Assembly: GCF_003573695.1 (NCBI RefSeq)
Contig: NC_039362.1
Span: 176,151,690-176,215,689 of the forward strand
Source of the DNA: Papaver somniferum
Lineage: Eukaryota; Streptophyta; Magnoliopsida; Ranunculales; Papaveraceae
Reading direction: 5' to 3'
Length of the DNA: 64,000 nt
The position numbers were made by a program, and so were the translations under genes. The notes below the pieces were generated by a model. The model saw nothing but the letters and a program-made list of their open reading frames with translations, was not told the origin of the DNA and searched no databases. Below are positions 32,944 through 44,229 of the stretch, one piece after another. How positions within the stretch are numbered: position 1 is the stretch's first letter; each line of letters opens with the position of its first letter.

Positions 32944-35313
32944 TCAAGCAGAAGAAATCAAGCTTGTAGAAGTAGTAGTAGCAGACCAGCTAAAGGCAAT
33001 GGGACTTGTTACAACATGTTCTCCATCAAACCATTCAATTGACCCGAATGCTTCAGTAGCGGGAGCCATTGGGTTCGACTCGAACGTGATTTCATATGGC
33101 AAACTCTTTGTATTTTTACTAAACACAAGCTTGGTTGGTGAAACTCTGATCTTAACAGATGGTGTTCGAGATCTGACCTTGAGCTTGTAAACAGCATCCG
33201 CTGAACTCCCAACATTTGTGACCCCTCTCTTATGCTTCACCTTATCCGTTTTTCCTGATTCGAAAATAACAGAAAATGACGGATAGTTGAGATCACCATG
33301 GCTACTGGATGCCTTGATTGCCTCGCAATCCATCTTCTTACCCTTTACAAAAGCTGAAATCTGTGTCGCATTGTAATCCATCCAGCAAAGGAAAGCTTCG
33401 TATTCACTTGGTGCGATGTCGTATATTAAACCCGGATTTAACGCTTTGTTCACGTCTACATGCCCAGACCCATGTTGGAATGGGTTTGAAAATTTGCCCG
33501 TACCAATATCAAAAATATACTTACGTGAATTGTCAACATTATATGCAGTAGTCATTAGAGCTGATTTGATTGCAGTTGGCGACCACTTAGGATGTGCACT
33601 TCGAAGCAGCGCAGCCAAACCGCTCACATGAGGGCATGCCATCGAAGTACCAGACTTTACTTCAAACTCATCTGCTTAGCCAGCCTTAGCAGCCAAAATG
33701 TTTACGCCTGGCGCGATGATATCTGGTTTGAGAATTTCTGGTGTTATTTTATTCGGACCACGGCTAGAAAATTCTGCAACTTTAGGCGCCGGAAACAAAG
33801 AAGAACCGATTACAGTTCCTAGGAGATTGATTGTAGCAGTAGGTTTTTCAACCTTAACACGGTTACGCTTGATATAGTCTAGAATCTTAGATCTATGAGT
33901 ATCACTGACCTCCACTGCTGGAACTGATGGAAAGACATCGGAAGTCCTTAATTGCTTCGCCGGTTTATTACAAATAACAATCATTCCAACGCCACCGGCA
34001 CTTTCAACTTCAATCACTTGATAACCAGCTTTATCTGAATCAGTACAGTCACAAACTACAATTTTCCCGGAAACTTCCCCAGAACTTAATGATCCTTCTA
34101 AACAAGATTGGCTGTCACTGTTATCGCCATAAATAATTTCTGAGTAACTGTCGTTCATTTCTGCATTGTCTAAAAACGGTGAAGTACCTGGAATAACTTG
34201 ACCATCACCCAAAACCAAATCGGCGCGAAGCTCCCTATCCATAGTCGATGCTCCAACAGTCATTATCCAAGGTGTTAGATTTTCGCACGTTTTTGGACCA
34301 GGTCCCTCATTTCCACCGGACATAGAAACAAAAATTCCTTGCTGCATTAAACCAAAGGTTAATTGAGCAAACGCATCTCGAAGTTCTTTATTTCCGCCAT
34401 CAGCTACTGACATAGACATCACATCAACTCCATCCTCCACAGCTTGATTACCAGCAGCTAGGAGATCACTTAAATCTCCACCTAATTCACCCCAATAAAT
34501 CTTGTAAGAAGCAATCCTAGCTCTACCTGCCATCCCTTTCGCTTCTCCAACAGCATAATCATGAGACCCGGCTTTGTTAACGGAAGATCCAGCTGCAGTT
34601 CCTGCACAGTGTGTACCATGTCCATTGGTATCGCTGGGTGATCTAGTTTCTGTACCATTTTGATCGACCCTGTGTTTGAGATGATCCTCGAGACCTTTAT
34701 AAAATGCTCGAGCACCAATGAGCTTCCGGTTGCATAATGTTTTTGGAAAATCAGTTCCCTCCTCACAAGTACCCTTCCATCTGTCAGGAACAGGAGTGTA
34801 ACCGGAATCATTGAAACTTTGATGTTCCGGTCAAATTCCCGAATCGAAAACACCAATGATGACATCCTGGCCGTAATTTGAGCTAGGCCAAATGCCAGAA
34901 TCATCACTTAGACCAAGAAACTGGGGAGAATGAGTGGTATGGAGTTGGATCTGGTGAACACTGTCAGGGATAATTGAGATGATTCCGGGGAGACGTTGGA
35001 GATGAAAAGCTTGAGAATGTGTTAATCTTGCTGCAAAACCATGAGTCGCATGGTCGTAAGTATAAATTATTTCACGGCAAGGACGTTGACTATGATGAGC
35101 TGATAATGAAGGCGGAAGAGATTGGAGTGTTGCAGTATACCAATCATGGTGAGTATTGAATATTGCAGGCATATGTGATTTAGAAACATACACTATGAAG
35201 ATCTTTAGTTGCTCAGATGATGCAGGTGTGAGATTTTCCTGTAGCAGAGAATATGATGGAATGACTAAAAGCACAGAGAAGACAAAGAGAAGATGAAAAA
35301 CTATCGGTGACAT
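32944..35313 (-). pseudogene. Subtilisin-like serine protease (cucumisin type), two nonsense mutations
   Basis: Secreted S8A protease of the plant SBT family, single exon, 790 codons including stops, normal length. Residues 1-24 form a signal peptide (LLFVFSVLLVIPSYS). An inhibitor-I9 prodomain follows (FIVYVSKSHMP to about residue 115). The catalytic set is complete: Asp in GVFDSG, His in NGHGTHCAG, oxyanion Asn in GGNEGP, Ser in SGTSMACPHVSG. A protease-associated insert lies near GKIVVCD, and the C-terminal Fn3-like domain near SPTKLVFSKN. Two stops break it while the frame never shifts: TGA at 34831-34833 just after FDSGI, where the family has Trp before PEH, and TAA at 33676-33678 before ADEFEVKSGTS. 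The stops look recent. Either a young pseudogene or, less likely, sequence error. Confidence 0.9.
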
Positions 35314-35385
35314 TTTTGTTTGTGTAGGAAATATGGTTTGTAGTAATGATAATGATTGAGGAAAGTACTACACCTGGTAAGGACC

Positions 35386-35396
35386 ATTTATACCCA
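35386..35396 (-). promoter_or_regulatory. TATA box of the subtilase
   Basis: The minus strand reads GGTATAAATGG about 75 bp upstream of the ATG, a suitable distance for a TATA-driven gene with a short leader. Confidence 0.5.
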
Positions 35397-35469
35397 GGTG
35401 ATGCACTACGATGGGTTACCTTCACAAAGACGAACGGACGTTAACAGCAGGAATCCTATGCTAACGGAA

Positions 35470-35965
35470 TAAAAAGGAGTTCTAGCTGATCCTCACACCC
35501 AGCTCGGACTTGTTTTACATTTAAATATGCACGTCAGTTTATCTGGTTGGACATGATCCTGGAATCATGCTTTACACTTGTGTGATTAGAAGTAGAGTAA
35601 TACTAAATAATATGGATCGTGGGGTGCGTGTAGATAATTTTAATATTATGCCCCGATATTTTCAGGATCCATATACATGCATGGGGAATCTCGAGATCAC
35701 CTGCAACTGGCTATTGATAATATATATATGATCATGTGTTGAACATGGAACTGACTTGGAGACTCGAGACACTGATTGTAGCTATAATAAGGTATTTTCT
35801 GAAAGATACTCCCTTGGTTTTTTTTTTTTTTTTTTTTTATTTCTAACGAGAAAGGGCAAAATTAAATTAAAAATGAGACTCACTGAAGCAGTGAGAAACA
35901 GCAACAAATTAGCAGTGAGATTCGGCCGTAAAACTCGTAACACGTCTGTCTCCATGTTGGAAGGT
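35470..35965. repeat. Duplicated SPH-flank segment, copy 1
   Basis: Matches 40370-40548 plus 41671-41930 in direct orientation (from 'cctcacacccagctcggac' to 'gaactgacttggagactcgagacac', then the 'gtaacacgtctg' block). In copy 2 a Mutator-like element splits it. A T22 run lies at 35818-35839. The two copies bracket the SPH locus at 36141-40331, suggesting a tandem duplication unit that carried an SPH gene. Confidence 0.8.
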
Positions 35966-36019
35966 GCATGTTCTACAATGCCATAATTTTTGTTGCTAAT
36001 TAATGACACTACCTAATTT

Positions 36020-36140
36020 TTGTTGCTAATTAATGATGCAATTAAGTCTTCGATACATCCTAAATTGTTTCTTCATTCAAGTGAAGCCATTTCGTGCGCA
36101 TATATACATAGGGCTTCAGCATACTCCTACATATTTAAAA
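36020..36140 (+). promoter_or_regulatory. Conserved SPH upstream block
   Basis: 'atgcaattaag..' to 'cctaaattgtt.c.tcattcaagtg' also occurs upstream of the SPH genes at 46090-46170 and 54980-55060, and inverted near 61480-61520. It is probably part of the shared SPH promoter. Confidence 0.55.
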
Positions 36141-36155
36141 ATGGCTACCGAGAAC

Positions 36156-37315
36156 TGTTAAGCATTCAACGAGTAGTCTGCCTAAAGACTCTCAGTCAGA
36201 CGAAGAACATAACGGAACATCAAAGTAGGCGTTTAACTAGGTCTTTTAAGTTAGCTATTTTCTAGTTTTCAAGTTGCCGTGTTCAACAATATATTTTCGT
36301 GTAACAACTTGTAACAGAATGAGATCTATTCTCTCAGTATAAATAACATCTACTACTCCATCAGTACTGTGTGGAAGTATTCTACCAAATATCATGTTCT
36401 AAGTTGGTATCAGGAGGGTTCGATCCCCTCGCTTTTCCGCTGTAACAGCCGCCGCCACCAAAACCAACAGTAGATCACCACCACCACAACCACTTTCATA
36501 TCAGCATATAAATACTCAAAACCCTATCTCTTCGTACCAAACCCACTTTCAATTGCTTTTTACGGTATGAAGAAACCATTTTATCTTCTGATTTGTGTTG
36601 GATTTGAATTTGGAGCAGAGACTTGAAGTCCATACAATACAATCCAGCGTTGAAAAAGGTATAATATACCCCTAACATGCTTGTGAAAATAGATGAAAGA
36701 GATTTTAACTCTACACCAAGTGTTTGTTTTTCACCCATACCCCTATTCCCATCACCACCCTCATTCAAAATCAGCTAAACAACATTATCACTACCAATAC
36801 CACTTATATATGTTAACCAACACAGATCAATACCACTTATGTCTGTTAACCAACACAGATCAATAACCCTTGTGCCTATTAATCAACACATGATTAAAAC
36901 TTTGAAGAGGTATTTTGACTATCTCACACTATAAAATTGAAGAGAAACACCAAATTTCTCAAGAACAACTAGCTGATATATTTACGAAAGGGATATCTTC
37001 ACCACGGTTCCAGGAGGTTAGAAGCAAGTTGCACATTCGTCAACTCAAGTACAACTTGAGGGGAGGTGTTAAGCATTCAACGAGTAGTCTGCCTAAAGAC
37101 TCTTAGTCAGATGAAGAACATAACGGAACATCAAAGTAGGCGTTTAACTAGGTCTATTAAGTTAGCTATTTTCTAGTTTTCAAGTTGTTGTGTTCAATAA
37201 TATATTTTCGTGTAACAACTTGTAACAGAATGAGATCTATTCTCTCAGTATAAATAACATCTACTACTCCACCAGTTCTGTGTGGAAGTATTCTACCAAA
37301 TATCATGTTCTAAGT
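36156..37315 (+). mobile_element. Short deleted copia element inside SPH-3
   Basis: Direct LTRs of about 249 bp (36156-36404 and 37067-37315) start TGTTAAGCATTC and differ at only a few bases. A Met-type primer site TGGTATCAGG follows the first; a polypurine tract (GAGGGGAGG) precedes the second. The interior keeps only the extreme C-terminus of pol (EEQLADIFTKG-like QEQLADIFTKGISS at 36975-37010). The similar LTRs indicate a fairly young insertion. Flanking 5-mers (agaac, attgg) do not match. Confidence 0.8.
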
Positions 37316-37345
37316 ATTGGGATACAAGTCCGTTATTGCTGCTGC

Positions 37346-39928
37346 TAAGGGTGCACACGGTACGGTTCGGCTAGGTTCTTGCCGAGGCCGAGTACCTGTA
37401 CCCCCAGAGGTCGGTACTGAACTTTTGGGACCGGTACCGGTACCGTGTACCTCGGTTCCGGTACCATTCGGTTCCGGTCCGGGACCGGTACGGGACCGAT
37501 ACCAGTCGGTACCTTTTCAGCAAAAAACTATCTGCCACTCTGCCTTTCTTTTTACCTGTTTTTTACCTGTTTTTTCTATATAACAAATTCTCATTCAAAG
37601 CAGCAACTAATAAGTAGCAATATTACTAACAAACCAAACAAACAATGTCTTGAAAATATGGAAAAAACAGTAGCAGTAGCCACACTAAGTCTTGAAAATG
37701 AGAAAATCTGGAAAAAAAACAACTAGCAGTGCAGCTAGTGCTGCAGTAGTCTTGAATCTTGATCTTCTAATCCATGTCAGCAGCACTTGTGGTGTCTCAG
37801 TGTTGATAGGACCAAGTAACGCTGCAAAAACAAGAACTGAAATGAAACTGAAATGAAATAAGAAATGAAATAAGAACTGAAATGAAACTTAAAAAATAAG
37901 AATTGTTATAAAAAATATGTACTGTTATAAAAAACATATTAGCTACTTGGACATATGGCTAAGCATTGAGCTCTGTTATAAAAAATAAGAATTGGACATT
38001 GTTCTAAGCATAACTGCATAAGTTCTAAGCAGAACTGGACATTATTCTAAACAAAAAAACATTATTTATTTAAATTATTTTCAACTTTTAACCATTATAG
38101 ATGAATGATAAAAAGTAGATAACGGGCTAGGATTTACCAAACACAATAGGATTTGAACCCTCAGTTCAGTACCCAACCAAACAGCAGGGATAATCCCTCA
38201 CCTGAAAAAACCTAAGACCAACAAAATCAATACCCAGACAGAACAGGTGAACAAAGAAAAAACTGCGAGAAATATCTATGCTGAAACCTTTGTGTTGCAT
38301 CCATATATTAGCCCCTGCAATACAACAAAGAATAAAAAGAAATCAATAGGAATCAGTAGTTAAAGTATGATCAATATAATGGGGTTTTAAAGTATAGCCA
38401 AGGCAGGAGCAGGAGAAAAGCATGACTCAGATTTCATGGAAGGCAAATATTTATCACAAGCCAAATTATAAGTATGACTTAAGGCAGGAACTCCATATTG
38501 CTAGTGTAAACTGAGCAGCCGATGCCACAACCAATGATAACCTCCATATTGCTTAAGATGGCTTATCTAATGATCATGAAAAAAGTGTACATTAGCAGCT
38601 TTCCTACTGAATTTATGGCAAGCAAGTTTAGCTAGAGCAGAGCAACGCCTCTCCAAAATACCCATTAAAATCTAGTATTAAACAAAAAAACTACTCTATC
38701 AGTCACCAGGAGCATCTTGTAAACATATGATAAATTCAAGTAAAATGAAATTTCTATACTTACAAAAGCACCACCCAATTTATCAAGCCTCCAATGCTTA
38801 GGGGCGTTAAGCCTCTTCAAATGTTTCTTCGATCCCTTCGCCTAAAATCAAATGAACCAATCAAAAAGTTCAAAAGGTTAGAAGATACACCCTATTCAAA
38901 ACTTTCAAAAACCAGATACAGGTAAATTAATCATGACAGTTCCTCATAAAGAATAAAGCATAAATAAATTCTCTTAGCATAAATAATACTTGATTATCTC
39001 CAATTTGCCATTATCAAATTCAGAAACAACAAAATTAATTAAAAAAATTAATCAAATCATTGCAATAAACTACCAAAGATCAACATAACTATTTCAGAAA
39101 CTCCATCTTCATGTCTTGCAATTCTAACTAGCATCAGTTCTCAGCTAAACCCTAATTCCTCCTTGAATTCAAATCACAGATAACTCAATTAAAATCCACG
39201 AACCCTAATTTCTAAATTACGGAAGAACATGATGAACCCTATTTCTCAATCTCACAATTAAGCACAAATTAAATCTCCATATAACCGATTCAACTTCAAT
39301 ACAACAAACCCATATAAGATTCATCAGTTTTTATTCAGTTTTACTCAAAATAAATTAAAACTACGGGAACCCAAAAATTACCTTTCTCTGATTCTTCACC
39401 AAAACAACTTCAGAACTTCAGTTCAACCTAACTCTTTTGTTCTTCATCAAACAACAAAATTAATCAAATCATTGAAATCACTGACTTTTTCTTCTGGATC
39501 GAGAGGTGTTGTTCTTGTTCGGTGTTCCGTGTTCACTGATTAATGGAGTTCACTTTCAGACTTCAGAGAATCAGAGACTCAAGAACTATATCAGTCTCTC
39601 AGAGGGAAGACCAGAAGAGTCGAAGACGAAGAAGGAAAAGAAAAACGAAAATGAGAAACCCTATCGTTAAGGTAGTATATACCCCCCACCCTAATCTAAC
39701 GGCTGTATTTGTTCAGTACCCCTAAATCTAATGGCTACGAATGGTCGGTTCTTTCGGTCCGGACGGTACGGGACTTATACAGGACCGTGTACCTGTACCT
39801 CATCAGCCTCGGTTCCTATTTTATGGACCGGCACCTGTACCCCGTTCCTCGGTTCGGGACAAATATCGGCTCGGTTCTGCCGGTTCCGGGACGGTTCCTC
39901 GGTCCAGGTCGGTTCCTGTGCACCCTTA
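37346..39928. mobile_element. hAT element carrying a ribosomal protein gene fragment
   Basis: The inverted ends are TAAGGGTGCACACGG and, on the other strand, TAAGGGTGCACAGGAA. The 8-bp target duplication GCTGCTGC is perfect (37338-37345 and 39929-39936). Subterminal regions (37360-37510 and 39740-39910) are dense in GGTACCGG/CGGTTCC words in opposite orientations. No transposase is seen. The interior holds an RPS4 exon and gene-like sequence on the minus strand (separate entry). Confidence 0.85.
38764..38841 (-). pseudogene. RPS4: Captured exon of ribosomal protein S4 (eS4)
   Basis: 78 bp on the minus strand encode 26 residues including [13 protein letters not shown] and LDKLGGAF, the highly conserved N-terminus of eukaryotic eS4. 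An AG acceptor (TTTTAG) precedes and GTAAGT follows, so the exon is captured with its splice sites, which rules out a processed copy. Further upstream on the same strand a leader-like stretch (39382-39700) ends in AAAG before GTAATT, with an AGGGTTT (telo-box like) and a TATATA near its start. This may be the captured promoter and first exon. No start codon joins in frame, and later exons were not found, so no eS4 protein is expected. Confidence 0.8.
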
Positions 39929-40548
39929 GCTGCTGCTATTGTTTTCAATACTAGTTCCGGAGTGTTCGACATTTTATATAACGGCCGTGCATGTAAAGAA
40001 TGATATCGAAGGTGATGGAGTTTGGTTGAATTACCACTGCAGGTCCAGAGATGACGATTTTGGTCAACGTTCACTCGGTGAAGGTACGGAATGGTTCTGG
40101 CAGTTTCGAACATGGATCATGGGATATACATATTTTTGGTGTGATTTTGGTTGGTGGGATGGGATCATCGATGGTTCAATGGCACCTTCGAATTTTTTTT
40201 ATAGAAAGGGGATGATGAAAAACAGATACAAATGGTTTTTCCATGGGAATTGACAGTGGTCTTATCGTCGAGATGGAGCTTATCTATATCGTCGTGATAA
40301 ACATAGGTGGCAGAGATATACCTGTGTGTGATGCAGCTTGATTCGGTCGATAAGAAGATCTTACTGATTTTAGCTAATCCTCACACCCAGCTCGGACTTG
40401 TTTTACATTTTTGTGTGATTGTCAATTAAATATGCATGTCAGTTTAGCTGGTTGGACATGATCCTGGAATCATGCTTTACACTTCTGTGATTAGAAGTAG
40501 AGTAATACTAAATAATATGGATCGTGGGGTGCGTGTAGATAATTTTTA

Positions 40549-41475
40549 GGGTTATTTTGTTTTTGGTACTCAGGTTTTGTCCAACTTTTGAGTTTGGTCT
40601 AATATTTATCCAGCTTGACGTTTGATATTTGGAAAAGACGTTGACCAGCGTTGACTCGGTTATATTTTGACTTCTGTTAAGGAATTAATAAATAATTTAA
40701 AAAAATGGAAAAATGGTAATTATTACAAGAGTTTACTATCATAGCCTTCACTGTCCTAATATTTCCATTAGATCCGACGGATTTGATAAATCTATTTCCT
40801 AACTCTATCTTTTCTTCTCTTCTCTTCTCTTTTCTTATTCCGCTTCCCACTGATAAAACTCTCATGGATGAAAGATTAAACCCTTCACTAAAATCGTGAA
40901 CCAAGTTATTGAAATTGTTAAGACTCTTAAGATCTTCTATAAATCTCAAAGGAAAAACTAACAGAGAAGATCTTTATGGGGTAAAGAGGAGACGGTGATC
41001 TTCATGGGGCTCGATCTGAGGTGTTTGGGATTGTTTGCTCGATCTGGGAATTAAGTATAGATGGAGTTTCTCGACTGAGAAACAAACTGAGAAGCAAACA
41101 TAGTAGTAAGGGATTCAGATGGTACGGGTATTGGCTGTTTTGTGATTATGCAGCGAAGGTGCTTGGTTATCTGGCAAAGGTGTTGTGGTCGGTACTGAAT
41201 AAGGCTTGGATTTGGTAGAATTAACTTAGAGATGGGATTTGATTGAGGTGAGAAGAATTGTTATTGCTGTCGATTGAAGTGATAAATGGAAGAGATTAAT
41301 GAAGGGTTTGATTGAGGTGATGTTGTTGCTATTAGAGTTGGAGAGGTGCTGTTACAGAAGATGATGCTCGACGGTGGCTGCGGCGGTGATATGTTTAGAG
41401 AAAGAAGAGAAGATGAGTTTGATGTAATAGAAATATTAATAAAGTGATGGGTATAATTGTAATCTGATTTCACAA

Positions 41476-41528
<53 letters not shown>

Positions 41529-41670
41529 TAATAATTTATAAATAAAAATCAAGATTTAATCTGGTCAACGTGAGTCAACGTTATTTTCAAATACCAAGCA
41601 CCAAGCTGGACAAATGTTAGACCAAACTCAAAAGTTGGACAAAACCTAAATACCAAAAACAAAATAACCC
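40549..41670. mobile_element. Mutator-like element with long TIRs
   Basis: About 100-bp terminal inverted repeats start GGGTTATTTTGTTTTTGGTA on both strands. The 9-bp target duplication TAATTTTTA is perfect (40540-40548, 41671-41679). The uninterrupted flank copy at 35630 confirms the empty site. The 1122-bp element has no transposase. The interior has a CT-rich leader-like stretch (40800-40860) and gene-like sequence around 41000-41220, so a Pack-MULE with captured host DNA is possible, source unknown. Confidence 0.9.
41482..41523. repeat. (TA)n microsatellite
   Basis: About 21 uninterrupted TA units inside the right arm of the Mutator-like element. Confidence 0.95.
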
Positions 41671-41930
41671 TAATTTTTATATTATCCTCCGATATTTTAA
41701 GGATTCTTATACATGATGAGGAATCTCGAGATACTACAGCTAGCTATTGATAATGTATGTGTGTATATATATGATCATATGTTGAACATGGAACTGACTT
41801 GGAGACTCGAGACACCATCAGTCTTTTGCTAGAATTAATAATGTATTATATTGGAAATTGCTGGTCCTCAAGATGAATCTGTTCGGCGGTAAAAAATCGT
41901 AACACGTCTGAATCCACGTTAGAAGGTTAA

Positions 41931-42609
41931 CTTAACCAAAGGATAGAAGCTTTGGCATATTATAGATGCAGAGGGTGGCTATCAGATTTTGATAAGTTTT
42001 TCGTGACGATTTTTATTGGTCTGTGTAGCTTCTTCTTGCCAGCATAAAGGAAAAGTTGTGACGGGTTTGGCACGTAAAAAGAACTGATCCGTACCATTAT
42101 GAGATGAAACCCACAGATAGAAGTTCCTACGATGCATCATGCTAAAAAAGCAAGACGAGAAGACCTTTTGGTCAACCTACCCCAACTTGTTTGGGACGAA
42201 AAAGGTTTAGTTCTTGGTTCTTCGTTCTTGTTTCTTGGGATGTTGTGGCCAATATCATCTGGCTAATAGGATCTCTCAACAATTTTTAGAAAATTTAAAA
42301 GAAGCCTGATCATTTGGATGGACAATTAGAGCTAATCGACACACACAATTACTGATCCTTAATTATTTGCTTAACTGTAACTGGTAACTGAATCTATATA
42401 TACTGGCACCTCAACTGAAAGAGATTTTGTGACAAAGGGACTCAGAAAAGAGATTTTTGCGACAAAGGGACTCAAGAAAATGTGAAGTTCCAAAGTCTTC
42501 GAAAATTCGAAAAACAGAAAATGTGCAGAAGGATAAAATATGACTGAAAAGGTACCATCTATGTAATTACTGGAAATCCAGTAGCACACCAAAAAGAAAA
42601 AGAAACAGA
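41931..42609. other. Intergenic, no gene seen
   Basis: AT-rich. A short direct repeat of 'gacaaagggactcag.aaa' lies at 42430-42475. No domain is recognisable in any frame. Confidence 0.4.
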
Positions 42610-43480
42610 TCTAAGACATGACAAAGGTTTAGGATAAAAAATTCTTTATTGATTAACCACTCCAAGTAGTGTAAAATACAAGATCTTGGATACAAGGAAA
42701 TCCTAATCTCTCACCCTAAACAATGGAGAAATTTTTTGATGGGGGCGAAATCCGAAGGGGGCATGGGGGACAAATGATATGTTGACACATGTCTTTGATT
42801 CCCATGAATTTTGTTTCCAATAATACAAACAACAATTAAGAAAACAAGTTTTCTGTCCAAAAATACATTTCTTTTATATTATTGGAAACAGAATTCATGG
42901 GAATCAAAGACATGTGTCAACATATCATTTGTCCCCCATGCCCCCTTCGGATTTCGCTCCCATCAAAAAAATTTCTCTAAACAATGCTCTCTCCTTCTAA
43001 AAGAATTCGCCCCTCATACATTGCCCAATGGCCCATATTTATAGACAAATCGACCATAATGAGTTACAACTCATTTTACTTCGTCTGGTTCTCGTGGAGA
43101 TGCTTTATACTTCGCCCGGATCATTTTTCATAAATTTTTCCCCTTTCTTTCGCCGACAACTTTGGATGTTTGTCGGGATAGCTGTCTCTTTTCTTGCTCC
43201 ATAATTTACCTACTTCGCAGATTATATTTCCAACCAAGTGAGCTTATTTTGTTCAACTTTATTTCGTGGTTGGTGTCTTGCCTGGTACTCCAACTGATTC
43301 TTCGCAGTTTAGATTCCTTATACGAGGTACTTCGTTTTAGGATGCTTCTTCTTCGTGCTTTGAGTTATTAGCTAGTGGCGAGGTAATTCTGACATTTGAT
43401 TTGACAAGTCACTGACTGAGATCTTTAAATGAGATTCTTCAGTCCTATTTCGTGCCTTCCCGTGTGGCCACGTGACGAAC
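42610..43480 (-). mobile_element. Probable solo LTR with promoter and poly(A) signal
   Basis: On the minus strand a TATA-like CTATAAATATGGGCC (about 43037-43051) is followed roughly 400 bp later by AATCAATAAAGAATT (about 42640), a plausible R-region promoter and poly(A) pair of an LTR. A fold-back MITE sits between them. The boundaries were not fixed by target duplications. Confidence 0.45.
42726..42977. mobile_element. Fold-back MITE with 9-bp target duplication (Mutator type)
   Basis: Two arms of about 105 bp are nearly perfect reverse complements (GAGAAATTTTTTGATGGG.. against ..CCATCAAAAAAATTTCTC) around a ~45-bp loop. The 9-bp duplication TAAACAATG is perfect (42717-42725 and 42978-42986). 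Palindromic structure and 9-bp duplication indicate a Mutator-derived MITE. The G-rich motif GGGGGCATGGGGGACAAA is a conspicuous internal feature. Confidence 0.9.
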
Positions 43481-44229
43481 CAATTTTGTGTACCTACAAT
43501 CTATGTCCCTGGAATGATGACGTACATTCAGTATGAACAAACATTTTAGCGTGCACTAATAATGCATTCCAAATATTAACACATCTACTGGACCCATACT
43601 AACTTGTCAACAACACTATATTCGAGTGCCCAGTAGGAATGCGCCACTTTTCCGGACAATCACTTGGACACGATCGACTGTTCATATATAGCACAGTAAC
43701 TAGACTCAGTCAACTGGTCATAGCAAGTTAACTTGATTCAATCAACTGGTCATGGTAAGTTGATTGGATTCTGTTTAACAAAACCGTCGCCGAAATTCCA
43801 TAAATTTGTTGCGAAAAAAATACCTAGCAAGTTAACCGGACTCATCGGGGATAGAATCAGTATAAAATCGTTGCCAAAAGTTAAAAAAAATCGCGTTTGA
43901 AATTTTTTGACCGGAACAGTAAGTACCCGAAATGTCACCTTTGCTTAGGTCCTTTCCAGGGGAACAACTCCAACTGAAAATGCAGTAGCGTTCTTATGAT
44001 CACAACAAAAATGTTGATTCAGAACGGCAGATTCTGATTCGAATCAATGGCAAAGTTATAATCAGAAATAAATGGGTACATATTGCACATGCCAAATTAG
44101 AGAACCAAATGCTAATGCGGCACGGGAAAGAAAACGTTCTCCTTAAACAAGTAGTTGAAAGCCTAAACGAAAAGCATTGCGTATAGGTTATTGCACAAAT
44201 ACAATTATTAGGCCGGTCGAGCGAAGCGA
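43481..44229. other. Intergenic, no gene seen
   Basis: Includes a short repeat: 'caactggtcatagcaagttaactt' and 'caactggtcatggtaagttgatt' near 43710 and 43743. No coding region supported. Confidence 0.4.

Larger units (their letters stand above)
36141..40331 (+). pseudogene. SPH-3: S-protein homologue split by two transposons
   Basis: Small secreted SPH (self-incompatibility S1 family). The ATG and first codons are at 36141-36155, then a copia element (36156-37315). A signal-peptide stretch at 37316-37345 is cut by a hAT element (37346-39928). The rest of the signal peptide (LVPECS) and the mature region run 39937-40331. Mature motifs match the intact copy: VHVKNDIEGDG, HCRSRDDDFGQRS, WFWQFR, YTYFWCDF and QWSYRRDGAYLYRRD. 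A TGA at 40251-40253 precedes QWSYRR, and the end differs (stop 40329-40331). Removing the hAT and one target-duplication copy leaves the signal-peptide frame open across the insertion. The gene was therefore inactivated by insertions plus a nonsense change. Confidence 0.85.
40370..41930. repeat. Duplicated SPH-flank segment, copy 2 (interrupted)
   Basis: Same sequence as 35470-35965, split by the Mutator-like element at 40549-41670. Confidence 0.8.

Noticed and set aside
34482..34907. Alternative minus-strand frame in the subtilase
   Set aside because: The conserved subtilase motifs read through this interval in the main frame; this is a shadow.
35756..36009. Overlapping open frames with a poly-Phe or poly-Lys run
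   Set aside because: The run is the T22 homopolymer; the frames lie in duplicated non-coding SPH flank.
37317..37583. Gly/Pro/Val-rich open frame
   Set aside because: It translates the GGTACCGG subterminal repeats of the hAT element.
38134..38155. 18-bp identity with the LTR at 13790 (accaaacacaataggatt)
   Set aside because: The flanks do not align; too short to claim homology.
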